NCBI GenBank assembly: GCA_018816335.1
Contig: JAHIVP010000007.1
Coordinates: forward strand, 1-42,633
Origin: Nanobdellota archaeon
Lineage (GTDB): Archaea; Nanobdellota; Nanobdellia; Pacearchaeales; GW2011-AR1
Length of the DNA stretch: 42,633 bases
Direction of reading: 5' to 3'
The notes under the pieces are model-generated. The model saw only the letters and a program-made list of their open reading frames with translations, did no database searches and was not told the origin of the DNA. A program made the position numbers and the translations under genes. The stretch's first letter is position 1. The number at the start of each line of letters is the position of its first letter. Of the stretch, positions 7,761 through 15,231 are shown in pieces.

Positions 7761-8696
7761 ATGAATAAGAAAAAAGTTGTTACAATCGGGGGAGGCACAG
7801 GAACATTCCAGTTGTTGAAAGGTTTGAAAAATTATAATATTGATTTAACTGCTGTTGTAAATATGGCTGATGATGGAGGGAGTTCTGGAAAATTAAGAGA
7901 TGAGATGGGAGTTTTGCCTCCTGGGGATATAAGAAGAGCTCTGGTTGCTTTGAGTGATGATGCAAAAATGTTGAGAGAGTTATTTGAATATCGGTTTGAG
8001 AATAATAATGGAGATCATTCTTTAGGGAATTTAATTTTAGCAGCATTGGAAAAGATTACAGGGGATCATGGGAAAGCTATAAAGCAGGCTTCTGAGATTT
8101 TAAATTTAAAGGGGAAAGTTTTACCTGTTACAATTCAAGAGACAAATATATTTGCTGAGTTAGAAAATGGGAGAGTATTGCAAGGTCAGACTGAAGTGAG
8201 TTATTCAAAAACAGATGCTAAAATAAAGAGGGTTTTTTTAGATCCTTTGGTGAATATTTATGAAGAGACTGAAAAAGCTATTTTAGATGCAGATGTGATT
8301 GTTATATGTCCTGGAGATTTATATGGTAGTTTGATTCCTAATTTGTTGGTTAATGGTATGAAAGAAGCTATTCAAAATTCTAATGCTAAGATTGTTTATG
8401 TTTGTAATATTGTTGGTAAAAATAAAACTGAGAATTTTAAAGCTTCAGATTTTGTGAGAGAGATTGAGAGATATTTAGATAAGAAAATTGATAGTGTTGT
8501 GTTAAATACAAAAAAGCCAACTGAGAAATTATTAAATGATTATAGGATGGAGAATTCTAGTTTTGTTGAAGCTGATTTAGATGATAGTTATGAAATTGTT
8601 AAGGGAGAGTTTTCAAATGAAGTTTGGAGTGAGATTAAGACAATTTTGAGGCATGATTCAGAGGAGATTTCTAGGGTTTTGATGGGGATGATTTGA
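7761..8696 (+). CDS. YvcK/CofD-like protein
   Basis: 311 residues of the YvcK/UPF0052 branch of the CofD-like superfamily. The signature GGGTGTFQLLKGLK, VNMADDGGSSGKLRDEMGVLPPGDIRRAL and the later DVIVICPGDLYGSLIPNLLV are all present. In bacteria YvcK/GlmR binds UDP-GlcNAc and helps direct carbon to cell-envelope precursors; it has no proven transferase activity. In this archaeon a role in sugar-nucleotide or envelope metabolism is inferred only. Full length compared with bacterial relatives (about 310-320 aa). Confidence 0.85.
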   Translation: MNKKKVVTIGGGTGTFQLLKGLKNYNIDLTAVVNMADDGGSSGKLRDEMGVLPPGDIRRALVALSDDAKMLRELFEYRFENNNGDHSLGNLILAALEKITGDHGKAIKQASEILNLKGKVLPVTIQETNIFAELENGRVLQGQTEVSYSKTDAKIKRVFLDPLVNIYEETEKAILDADVIVICPGDLYGSLIPNLLVNGMKEAIQNSNAKIVYVCNIVGKNKTENFKASDFVREIERYLDKKIDSVVLNTKKPTEKLLNDYRMENSSFVEADLDDSYEIVKGEFSNEVWSEIKTILRHDSEEISRVLMGMI

Positions 8697-8700
8697 GAAG

Positions 8701-8793
8701 GTTTAGGTTATGATGTTTTCGCCTGCCCTTGTTCTCTGAAATCGTCTTCGACAGATTTCTTCGCTTTAGTAATTTATTAACTAAAAAAATTTA
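8701..8793 (+). repeat. Possible member of the dispersed repeat
   Basis: Downstream of yvcK, a hairpin GAAATC (8738-8743) / GATTTC (8754-8759) is followed by TTCGCTTTAGTAATTTATTAAC, like repeat R1, but the GATTTTAAAGATAGGTT half is not preserved. It could equally serve as a yvcK terminator. Confidence 0.3.
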
Positions 8794-8853
8794 TGTTGTT
8801 GAGCTTAAGTTTATTAGGAATATTTTGGATTAATAATTTTAAAAATTGAGGGG

Positions 8854-9462
8854 TTATTTCTCAACTGTTATACACAGACTTCTGTGAACAAAAACTTCTT
8901 TTATTTTAAAGCCGACTTTTTTTAGAAGTTTTGTGATTTCATCTTCGTCATAGAGATAGTAATATCGTTGGACTTTTTCTCCTGTTTCTTCATTGAGATT
9001 GAATCCTACATAATGATTTTTTGTTTTGTTTTTGAATTTTTTTTGGTTTTTGTTCCAGATAGTTATTAAGGCTTGTTTTCCTTTTTTTAGTGTTCTATAT
9101 AATTCTTTTAGTGAGTCTTCTCTTGCTTTTTTTGTTGTTATACAATGTAGAGCGTTTATGTAAATTGCTGAGTCAAAGAAATTGTTATTAAAAGGAAGTT
9201 TGTTTAGGTTTGATTTAAATAAAACTGCTTGTATATTTTTTTTAGATGCATTTTGTTCTGCTAATTCTAACATTTGTTCTGAGAAATCTACTCCGTAATA
9301 AGTTATGTTTTTTTTATTTATGAAGTTTCTTCCTGAGCCACATCCCATATACAAAACTTTTCCTTTTTTTCCTTTTAAAAATTGTTTGACGTGGGAGGAG
9401 GGGAGGGTTTTGTATTGGTTCCATAAGGGGGCTATTTTATTCCAGACTGTTTTTTGTTGCAT
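8854..9462 (-). CDS. Trm9/ALKBH8-like methyltransferase
   Basis: Class I SAM-dependent methyltransferase. Motif I is KVLYMGCGSGRNF, the acidic post-I site is YYGVDFSEQM, and a DSAIYINALHCI motif follows. The ordering, the RTLKKGKQALITIWN segment and the late RYYYLYDEDEITKLLKKVGF closely resemble the Trm9/ALKBH8 methyltransferase domain, which methylates cm5U at the tRNA wobble position. I choose the internal Met (MQQKTVWNKIAP) at 9462 rather than 9513 because a TATA-like TTTTATATAC lies about 25 nt upstream and Trm9 proteins begin in this way. Elp3, encoded nearby, makes the cm5U precursor. Assignment to Trm9 rather than a general methyltransferase is moderate. Confidence 0.65.
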   Translation of the reverse strand: MQQKTVWNKIAPLWNQYKTLPSSHVKQFLKGKKGKVLYMGCGSGRNFINKKNITYYGVDFSEQMLELAEQNASKKNIQAVLFKSNLNKLPFNNNFFDSAIYINALHCITTKKAREDSLKELYRTLKKGKQALITIWNKNQKKFKNKTKNHYVGFNLNEETGEKVQRYYYLYDEDEITKLLKKVGFKIKEVFVHRSLCITVEK

Positions 9463-9584
9463 ATGGGGATTAAAGAAATTAAGTATATAAAAACTATTCT
9501 CCTTCAAATTCAATCATACAATAAACAGGATATTTAGTTAATTATGAAGATTAAAACCGAAAAATATAAAAGCTGCATAAGATT

Positions 9585-9728
9585 ATGTCAAATATGGAAA
9601 TGATAACTATCCCAAAAGAAGAATATGAAAAGTTAAAAATGCAAGCAAACATAGATGTAGATTTATTAAAACAATTAATTGGAAGTTTTAAAGACATAAG
9701 TTGCGGAAGAATAAGAAGAGTTAAGTAA
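9585..9728 (+). CDS. Small antitoxin-like ORF
   Basis: 47 residues, too short for the ORF track: MSNMEMITIPKEEYEKL...KDISCGRIRRVK. The ITIPKEEYEKLK opening followed by a helix and a basic GRIRRVK tail is the usual look of short archaeal RelB-type antitoxins that sit just before RelE-like toxins. Here the only toxin-like sequence nearby is on the opposite strand and convergent, overlapping by 8 nt, so the pair may have been rearranged. Coding status is inferred from sequence style only. Confidence 0.5.
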   Translation: MSNMEMITIPKEEYEKLKMQANIDVDLLKQLIGSFKDISCGRIRRVK

Positions 9729-10056
9729 TATCATCGCTTTTTCTATTAATTAAATTCTCTATTTCTTCTTTGAAATAATCAAATAATAATCTTATTGTGT
9801 TTATTGTTTTTTGTTGATCTTTTTTGATACTTATAGCTACCATAAAAATCGATTCAATTTCTTCATAAATTAAATAAAAAATCCTATAATTCTCATACCT
9901 TGCTTATCTAAACCATCTAACTCCTAAAGGAGAACCATATTCAGGATTATCAACTAATTTATCTTCTATTTTATCAACTCTTTGTTGGAAAATATTATCA
10001 AATTTTTTCAATTCTTTATCAAACCCCTCTGAATGATACACCTTATATTTTTTCAT
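9721..10056 (-). pseudogene. RelE-family toxin, nonsense-mutated
   Basis: On the minus strand an ATG at 10056 opens a frame MKKYKVYHSEGFDKEL...NPEYGSPLGVRWFR, then a TAA at 9904-9906, and the same frame continues ARYENYRIFYLIYEEIESIFMVAISIKKDQQKTINTIR to a TAA at 9721. Joined, this is a complete RelE/ParE-like toxin of about 110 residues, with the typical YRIFYLIYEE and VAISIKKDQ strands. A single codon change would restore it. Either the toxin has been inactivated in the genome or this is a consensus error. Confidence 0.75.
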
Positions 10057-10104
10057 ATAGAATTTAATTAATCAGATTATATAAAATTATTCTAACTTCT
10101 GACC

Positions 10105-11463
10105 TTATCCACTCTCTTCATAATTAATAATACTAAAAACTTTTTGTCTTTTTTCTTCTAACTTCTGTCTTCCACCTAAATCATCTAATTCTATAACAAA
10201 AGCACATTCAACTATGTCTCCTCCGAGTTTTTCGATGAGATCACAGGAGGCTTTTGCTGTGCCTCCTGTTGCGATGAGGTCATCGACTAACAACACTTTT
10301 TCCCCGGAAGAGATTGCGTCTTTATGAATTTCAACTGTGTCTGTTCCATACTCTAAAGAGTATTCTTGTGATTCTGTTTCTGCAGGAAGTTTTCCTTTTT
10401 TTCTTATTGGAACAAATCCTGCATTTAGATTTTGAGCTAGAGCTCCTGCAAGAATAAAACCTCTTGATTCTATTCCTGCTATTTTATCTATTTGTTTATC
10501 TTTGTATCTGTTTGTTAGAATTTCTAGTGTTTTTTTCATTCCTTGTTTATCTTTGAATAATGTTGTCACATCTCTAAACATTACTCCTGCTTGTGGCCAG
10601 TTTGGGATTGTTCTGATTTTTGATTTTATGAATTCTAAATCTGAGTTTGATGATTGAGTAGATTGTTGTTGAGAATGAATAGGATGAGAAGATTGTAATG
10701 TTAAATCTGATGGTGAGAATTTTTCAATTGTTTTTAATAAAACTTTTTTTACATTTTCTGAGTTTTTTTCCATTACTTCTAAAACTGCTTCCCAAGTTAC
10801 AGGGGGTTCGTCTGTTTTCCAGCAGTCATAATCTGTTGCCATTGCAATTGCTGCGTATTCTAATCCTAGTTCTTTAGCAATAGTTGCTTCTGGAGCTACT
10901 GACATGTTTATTACATCTGCTCCCCATTGTTTGAATAAATTTGATTCTGCTCGTGTTGAAAATCTTGGGCCCTCAATTGTTATAACTGTTCCAAAAGGGT
11001 AGAAAGACATTCCTAAATCTTCACATGTTTCAATTATGTTTTTTCTTATTTCTTCTGAAAAAGGGTCTGATAAAGAAACATGTTGAGGGGAGTTTGGTTC
11101 AAATTTGTTGTGGATTGTTATGTGTCGATGTTTTGTGAAATCTATGAACTGATCTAATATAACAAAATCTCCTCTTTTAACTTCTTGATTTAATATTCCT
11201 ACAGCTGTTGTTGCTATGATGTGTGTGCATCCTAATTCTTTTAGTGTATAGAGGTTTGCTCTATTATTAACATGTGTTGGAGGTATTGTGTGTTGTTTTC
11301 CGTGACGAGATAAAATTACTACATCTGTATTGTTTATTTTTCCTAAAATTAAGTTTGAAGATGTTTTTCCATATGGGGTTTCTTGAGGTTCAACTTCTTG
11401 CATGTCTTCTAGTATTTTTGGATCTTCTAATCCTGAGCCTCCTATTATTCCTATTTTAACCAT
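10105..11463 (-). CDS. MTA phosphorylase-APRT fusion
   Basis: A two-enzyme fusion of 452 residues. Residues 1-250 are 5'-methylthioadenosine phosphorylase (MTAP/PNP family: IGIIGGSGL, SRHGKQHTIPP, IEGPRFSTRAES, NMSVAPEATIAKELG, ATDYDCW). A Ser/Gln-rich linker of about 30 residues follows. Residues 280-452 are adenine phosphoribosyltransferase (IPNWPQAGVMFRDVTTL, GIESRGFILAGALA, and PRPP motif VLLVDDLIATGGTA). Together they would turn MTA into adenine and then AMP, salvaging the by-product of polyamine or SAM metabolism. A TATA-like box lies about 25 nt before the ATG. No frameshift is apparent between the two domains. Confidence 0.92.
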   Translation of the reverse strand: MVKIGIIGGSGLEDPKILEDMQEVEPQETPYGKTSSNLILGKINNTDVVILSRHGKQHTIPPTHVNNRANLYTLKELGCTHIIATTAVGILNQEVKRGDFVILDQFIDFTKHRHITIHNKFEPNSPQHVSLSDPFSEEIRKNIIETCEDLGMSFYPFGTVITIEGPRFSTRAESNLFKQWGADVINMSVAPEATIAKELGLEYAAIAMATDYDCWKTDEPPVTWEAVLEVMEKNSENVKKVLLKTIEKFSPSDLTLQSSHPIHSQQQSTQSSNSDLEFIKSKIRTIPNWPQAGVMFRDVTTLFKDKQGMKKTLEILTNRYKDKQIDKIAGIESRGFILAGALAQNLNAGFVPIRKKGKLPAETESQEYSLEYGTDTVEIHKDAISSGEKVLLVDDLIATGGTAKASCDLIEKLGGDIVECAFVIELDDLGGRQKLEEKRQKVFSIINYEESG

Positions 11464-11552
11464 TGAATTAAGTATGGGAAGGTATTTATATAGATTATTT
11501 TAGTGGAATGTATATATTAAGAATTAATCTGTTCTAATTTAAATCTTCCCAC

Positions 11553-11600
11553 GCAAATCCGCTCGCAAAGGCTCGCTTTCCATTTGCTTTCCTTGAAAAT
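11553..11600 (+). other. GC-richer hairpin between divergent genes
   Basis: GCAAAT (11553-11558) pairs with ATTTGC (11582-11587) around a GC-rich interior with two GCTCGC words, followed by TTTCCTTGAAAATT. The tail resembles the linker of the two-hairpin family, so this may be a diverged fifth member upstream of elp3. The resemblance is weak. Confidence 0.3.
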
Positions 11601-11708
11601 TATTAATACAAATATTTTATTAATAAAGTTAAGTGAGAGTGAGAATGATTTTATGAGTGGAGCTCGAGCATATTTTTAAAAGGATTATTTTTTAAAGTGA
11701 TTATTTCT

Positions 11709-13322
11709 ATGTTGAGTATGAAGATTCCAAAGAAAAATGAGATAAGAAAACCTTCGAAGACAAAGGCTGGGGTGACGCCTGTTGCAGTTATACTCCCGCC
11801 TCAGAAGTGTAAGCACGGGACTTGCTTGTTTTGTCCGACACTTGATGTTCCTCAGAGTTATACTCCTAAGAGTCCTGCGATTATGAGGGCTATGTCTTTG
11901 AGATATGATGCTGGAAAACAAGTTAAAGCTAGGATTAAATCATTTGAAGTAATGAATCATCCAACAGATAAAATTGAATTAATAATTATGGGAGGGACTT
12001 TTTTTGATTATGATAAAAAGTTTCAGGAGAGATTTGTGAAAGAGTGTTTTGATGCTATGAATGAAAAAGTTTCTAAGAATATTAAAGAGGCTCAAAAGAT
12101 TAATGAAACTGCTAAACATAGATGTGTTGCTTTGTGTTTAGAAACAAGGCCTGATAGTTGTTCTGATAAAGATATAGAAAGAGCTTTGAATTTTGGGGCT
12201 ACAAGAGTTGAGTTAGGAGTTCAGATTATTGATGATAAGATTTATAAGAAAGTTGGAAGAGGACATAGTGTTAAAGATGTTGTTGATGCAACAAAAAGAT
12301 TAAGAGATGCTGGATTTAAGATTGGTTATCATTTAATGCCAGGACTTCCAGGAAGTAATATTAAACATGATTTAGATATGATTAAGAAAGTTTTTTCTGA
12401 CTCGAAGTTTAAACCAGATCAAATTAAGATTTATCCGTGTCAGGTTATTAAAGGAGCTGAGTTAGAGAAATTGTTTTATGAAGGAAAATATAAACCTTAT
12501 ACAGAAGAAGAAACTAAGAATTTGATTATTGAGATTTTGAAGATTGTTCCATCTTATTGTAGGGTTATGAGGATTATGAGAGAGATTCCTCCTGAATATA
12601 TGACTGCTGGTTTGAAGAGGATTGATTTGAGAAAAGATATTACAGAGGAGTTGAGGAAGAATGTTAAAGATGTCAAGGAGATAAGGTTTAGGGAGATAGG
12701 ATTTAATTCTGGTGTGAGAGATTTTAATTGGAAGATTGAGAAGATTGAATATGATGCTAGTGGAGGAAAAGAGATATTTTTGCAAGCTGTAAATAAAGAT
12801 AATATTTTGTTTGGTTTGTTGAGGTTGAGGATTAAAGGGAAGAAGAATTTAAAGATAGGTTATGACACTAAAAGTGCAAATGCTAATAATAAGATTGGAA
12901 AAAAAGAAATGGGTTCGAGCGGAACAGAACCCAACTGTTTGATACGCAGTAATAATATATGTAATAAATCAAAATATTTAAATGTTTTGCTTAATTCAAG
13001 TAATAGTCGCGTCGGGATGGCGGAACGTCCAACGCAACTGTTTGATACGCAGTGCCCTTCGGGGTTTGTGGGTTCGAGTCCCACTCCCGGCGCGGCGATA
13101 ATCAGAGAATTACATGTTTATGGTCAGGCTGAGAAGTTGGGAAGTTTGGGAAAAGGGGTGCAACATAAAGGTATTGGTAAAGAGTTGATGAAAAAAGCTG
13201 AGGAAATTTGTTTAGGGGAAGGGGTAGGAGAGGTTAGGGTTATTTCGGGGGTGGGGGTGCGGGGGTATTATAGAAAGTTGGGGTATAGATTAAAAAATAA
13301 TTATATGGTTAAAAGAATATAA
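11709..13322 (+). CDS. elp3: Elp3 with in-frame insert
   Basis: Archaeal Elp3: radical-SAM domain (CKHGTCLFCP cluster motif; CLETRPDSC; VGRGHSVKDV; YHLMPGLPGSN) plus C-terminal GNAT domain (RELHVYG, VISGVGVRGYYRKLGY). It installs the carboxymethyl group of cm5U34 in tRNA. Two oddities. First, it begins almost at the cluster motif, so the usual ~70-residue N-terminal tRNA-binding segment is missing; stops upstream rule out extension. Second, the GNAT domain is split after LLRLRI by about 65-70 extra residues, up to AAIIRELHVYG, encoded by DNA that holds a dispersed-repeat piece, a hairpin and a tRNA-like gene; the frame stays open. Start: ATG 11709 or 11718; the track's GTG at 11697 is less likely. 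Confidence 0.9.
   Translation: MLSMKIPKKNEIRKPSKTKAGVTPVAVILPPQKCKHGTCLFCPTLDVPQSYTPKSPAIMRAMSLRYDAGKQVKARIKSFEVMNHPTDKIELIIMGGTFFDYDKKFQERFVKECFDAMNEKVSKNIKEAQKINETAKHRCVALCLETRPDSCSDKDIERALNFGATRVELGVQIIDDKIYKKVGRGHSVKDVVDATKRLRDAGFKIGYHLMPGLPGSNIKHDLDMIKKVFSDSKFKPDQIKIYPCQVIKGAELEKLFYEGKYKPYTEEETKNLIIEILKIVPSYCRVMRIMREIPPEYMTAGLKRIDLRKDITEELRKNVKDVKEIRFREIGFNSGVRDFNWKIEKIEYDASGGKEIFLQAVNKDNILFGLLRLRIKGKKNLKIGYDTKSANANNKIGKKEMGSSGTEPNCLIRSNNICNKSKYLNVLLNSSNSRVGMAERPTQLFDTQCPSGFVGSSPTPGAAIIRELHVYGQAEKLGSLGKGVQHKGIGKELMKKAEEICLGEGVGEVRVISGVGVRGYYRKLGYRLKNNYMVKRI
12911..12950 (+). repeat. Hairpin plus duplicated anticodon-arm sequence
   Basis: Within the elp3 insert, GGGTTC (12911-12916) pairs with GAACCC (12927-12932). 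It is followed at once by AACTGTTTGATACGCAGT (12933-12950), an 18-nt perfect direct repeat of 13036-13053, the anticodon arm of the tRNA-like gene. The preceding GCGGAAC word is also shared with the tRNA-like D arm. It looks like a partial, rearranged tRNA copy. Confidence 0.65.
12974..12983 (+). promoter_or_regulatory. TATA-like box of the tRNA-like gene
   Basis: ATATTTAAAT lies 27 nt before the first base of the tRNA-like sequence, the usual archaeal box A distance. This suggests the tRNA-like gene inside elp3 can be transcribed on its own. Confidence 0.4.
13011..13092 (+). tRNA. Class II tRNA-like gene inside elp3
   Basis: Acceptor GTCGGGA (13011-13017) pairs with TCCCGGC (13085-13091), one G-T wobble, with G as discriminator base. 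D stem GCG/CGC (13020-22, 13033-35). Anticodon stem ACTGT/GCAGT around loop TTGATAC (13042-13048). A long variable arm (CCC-TTC-GGG) marks class II (Ser/Leu). T arm GTGGG-TTCGAGT-CCCAC is perfect. The simplest fold puts GAT (Ile) at the anticodon, which conflicts with the class II body, and the D loop GAACGTCCAA lacks the usual GG. So it may be a decayed tRNA-Ser (G73 fits archaeal Ser), a tRNA whose anticodon arm was replaced, or a chimeric tRNA. Confidence 0.65.
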
Positions 13323-13324
13323 AA

Positions 13325-13396
13325 GACTTCGAGCCTGACTTTGTCAAGGCTCTTCGTTAAAGAATTTATTAATTGGGAAAGATTCTAGATAGGTTG
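13325..13396 (+). repeat. Dispersed AT-rich repeat R3
   Basis: Hairpin GAGCCTGAC-TTTG-TCAAGGCTC is followed by TTCGTTAAAGAATTTATTAATTGGG and GATTCTAGATAGGTTGTGAG. It stands after the elp3 stop and before the convergent pilin gene, so it could also act as a terminator for elp3. Confidence 0.5.
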
Positions 13397-13467
13397 TGAG
13401 TTTTTATTAGAAAAAGTAAAATTTAAATTAAAAAATAAAGAACTCTAAAAATTAAGGAGTAAAATAA

Positions 13468-13884
13468 TTAAGGTGTTGCTGCAACACAAGTTGTTTGACC
13501 ACTAGTAACTGGACATGTGTCGCCTGTTGTTAAAACAGCTGTTACTTCTACTGTATCATCTGCATTTACATCAGCACTACAAACTGCTGTTGCAAGTTCT
13601 GCTGGAGCTGCTGTACATGGTGCTACACTAGCACCTTCATTAATAACTATTTTTAGAGATGCTACTTCTCCTTGACCTGCATTTCTAATAATATTAACAT
13701 TACCAGTATCTCCTGCTGTACAAGATGTAACTTCTAGATCTAAATTAATACATCCTGATTCAAGTGCTCCTGCAGTGTCTTTTATACTTGGCTTTAGAAC
13801 AGACCATAGAATTAAAACTGCAGCAATTGCAATAATTATTATTAGAACAGTTGTGACAACTGGACTTAGAGCTTTTTTGTTCAC
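13468..13884 (-). CDS. Archaeal type IV pilin, copy 1
   Basis: 138 residues. N-terminal class III signal peptide: MNKKALSPVVTTVLIIIIAIAAV, with expected prepilin peptidase cleavage after KKA or just before the SPVVTT helix. The hydrophobic helix is followed by a Thr/Ala-rich beta domain with several Cys (GCINLDLEVTSC, CPVTSGQTTC). The start is GTG, 7 nt after a strong SD (AAGGAGG on the minus strand), which decides the start. Last of three tandem pilin genes; its C-terminal domain is the most diverged of the three. Confidence 0.85.
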   Translation of the reverse strand: MNKKALSPVVTTVLIIIIAIAAVLILWSVLKPSIKDTAGALESGCINLDLEVTSCTAGDTGNVNIIRNAGQGEVASLKIVINEGASVAPCTAAPAELATAVCSADVNADDTVEVTAVLTTGDTCPVTSGQTTCVAATP

Positions 13885-13953
13885 TTTTTTCCTCCTTTTG
13901 ATTATTTAAAATATAAATTAAAACCCTAGAAAATTAAAGGGAATAAAAATAAA

Positions 13954-14430
13954 TTAACTACATGTGTATGGTGTTCCTGATGGATTACATACTTGTTCTT
14001 CGCCGTTTTCTAGTGTGATTATAGCTGCTACATCGATTTCATAATCTGTTGTAATACCTATAGTTGCTAATGTTTGAGTACAGTCTGTGTAATCTTTGCC
14101 TGTTGCTGTAGTTCCGAAAGTGTGTGTTTCTAAAACTTCCTGGGAATGTATACACTTAGCTGTTGGAACATCATCAATATCTTTTTGGATTAATAAAGTA
14201 ACTCCTGCTATATCTCCTCCACCTGCTCCTCTTCTAACTGTTACTCTATTATTTGTGGTATCACAACCTGTAACTTCAAGTTGAACATCTAAACAGCTTC
14301 CTGTTAGAGCATTTCCTGTTTGTTCTATCATTGGACGGATAACTACCCAGAGAATGATAACTGCAGCTATTGATATTAATATAATCAATACAGTTGTAAC
14401 GACAGCGCTTATGGCTTTCTTGTTTAACAT
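13954..14430 (-). CDS. Archaeal type IV pilin, copy 2
   Basis: 158 residues, with N-terminus MLNKKAISAVVTTVLIILIS identical over the signal and helix to copy 3. The mature domain keeps GSCLDVQLEVTGC and a C-terminal GEEQVCNPSGTPYTC shared with copy 3, while the centre differs. An AAGGAGGT SD lies about 5 nt before the ATG. Probably a structural subunit of an adhesive pilus or surface filament, made as a mix of paralogs. Confidence 0.87.
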   Translation of the reverse strand: MLNKKAISAVVTTVLIILISIAAVIILWVVIRPMIEQTGNALTGSCLDVQLEVTGCDTTNNRVTVRRGAGGGDIAGVTLLIQKDIDDVPTAKCIHSQEVLETHTFGTTATGKDYTDCTQTLATIGITTDYEIDVAAIITLENGEEQVCNPSGTPYTCS

Positions 14431-14457
14431 TTTACCTCCTTTTGATTAAAATGAAAA

Positions 14458-14958
14458 TCAGGTACTACATAAGTATGGTGTTCCTGATGGATTACATACT
14501 TTTTCGTCGCCGTTTTCTAGTGTTATTATAGCTGCTATATCTGCTTTGTCGTCTGGGTTTATTTGAATTGGATTTCCTGACTCAGTAGTAGCACATTCTG
14601 GACTTATTGGATGTGTTGGAGTGCTGGTATCTGGAGAGATATAAAACTTCTTTGTTTGTAAGGGAGTAACTGCAAAATAACAGTTTATTGTTGGAGTACT
14701 TTCAACACTTTGTTCAATTAAAAATTTTACACCTGCTATGTCTCCTCCTCCTGCTCCTCTTTCAAAGGTTACTGATTCATCAGTAATATTACAATTTGTA
14801 ACTTCTAATTGAACATCTAAACAGCTTCCGGTTAAAGCGTTTCCTGTTTGTTCAATCATTGGACGGATAACTATCCATAGGATGATAACTGCAGCGATTG
14901 ATATTAGTATAATCAATACAGTTGTTACGACAGCGCTTATGGCTTTCTTGTTTAACAT
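14458..14958 (-). CDS. Archaeal type IV pilin, copy 3
   Basis: 166 residues and first gene of the pilin operon. Same class III signal peptide and helix as copy 2; the mature part keeps RGAGGGDIAGV and GTPYLC, with a variable centre that contains the extra Cys (INCYF, SPECATT). A strong SD (AAGGAGG) precedes the ATG. The pattern of conserved ends and a variable centre suggests surface diversification by gene duplication. Confidence 0.87.
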   Translation of the reverse strand: MLNKKAISAVVTTVLIILISIAAVIILWIVIRPMIEQTGNALTGSCLDVQLEVTNCNITDESVTFERGAGGGDIAGVKFLIEQSVESTPTINCYFAVTPLQTKKFYISPDTSTPTHPISPECATTESGNPIQINPDDKADIAAIITLENGDEKVCNPSGTPYLCST

Positions 14959-15033
14959 TTTACCTCCTTTTTCTTCTATTAGTAGGATTTTTTTATTTTT
15001 AAATATGATGTTTTTTTTAATTTTTACTGAATA

Positions 15034-15105
15034 CTCCCACCCCTTACAATTTGCTTGTGAATATTATTATTTTTGTTTGAGCAAATTGTTTTTATTAATT
15101 CCAAA
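15034..15105. repeat. Hairpin family 2, copy 1
   Basis: CTCCCACCCCTTA, then CAATTTGCT (15047-15055) pairing with AGCAAATTG (15080-15088), then TTTTTATTAATTCCAAATA. The same ordered words appear at 19688-19760. It lies between the pilin operon start and the gltX stop, in a 270-bp gap with no gene that I can support. Confidence 0.55.
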
Positions 15106-15231
15106 TACTAATAAATTATTGTTGGCATGATGGACAACTTTAAGGGTTACAGATGTTGGAAATTTTTAAGATTTCCTTCCATAAATAAGTCTTATCCACC
15201 TCCAAAAGACGGCTCCTTTATGTTTAACGAC

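Noticed and set aside
12860-13084. Minus-strand ORF MGLEPTNPEGHCV... across the tRNA-like gene
   Set aside because: Such MGLEPT-type ORFs arise commonly on the antisense of tRNA genes; there is no promoter or coding support, and elp3 occupies the other strand.
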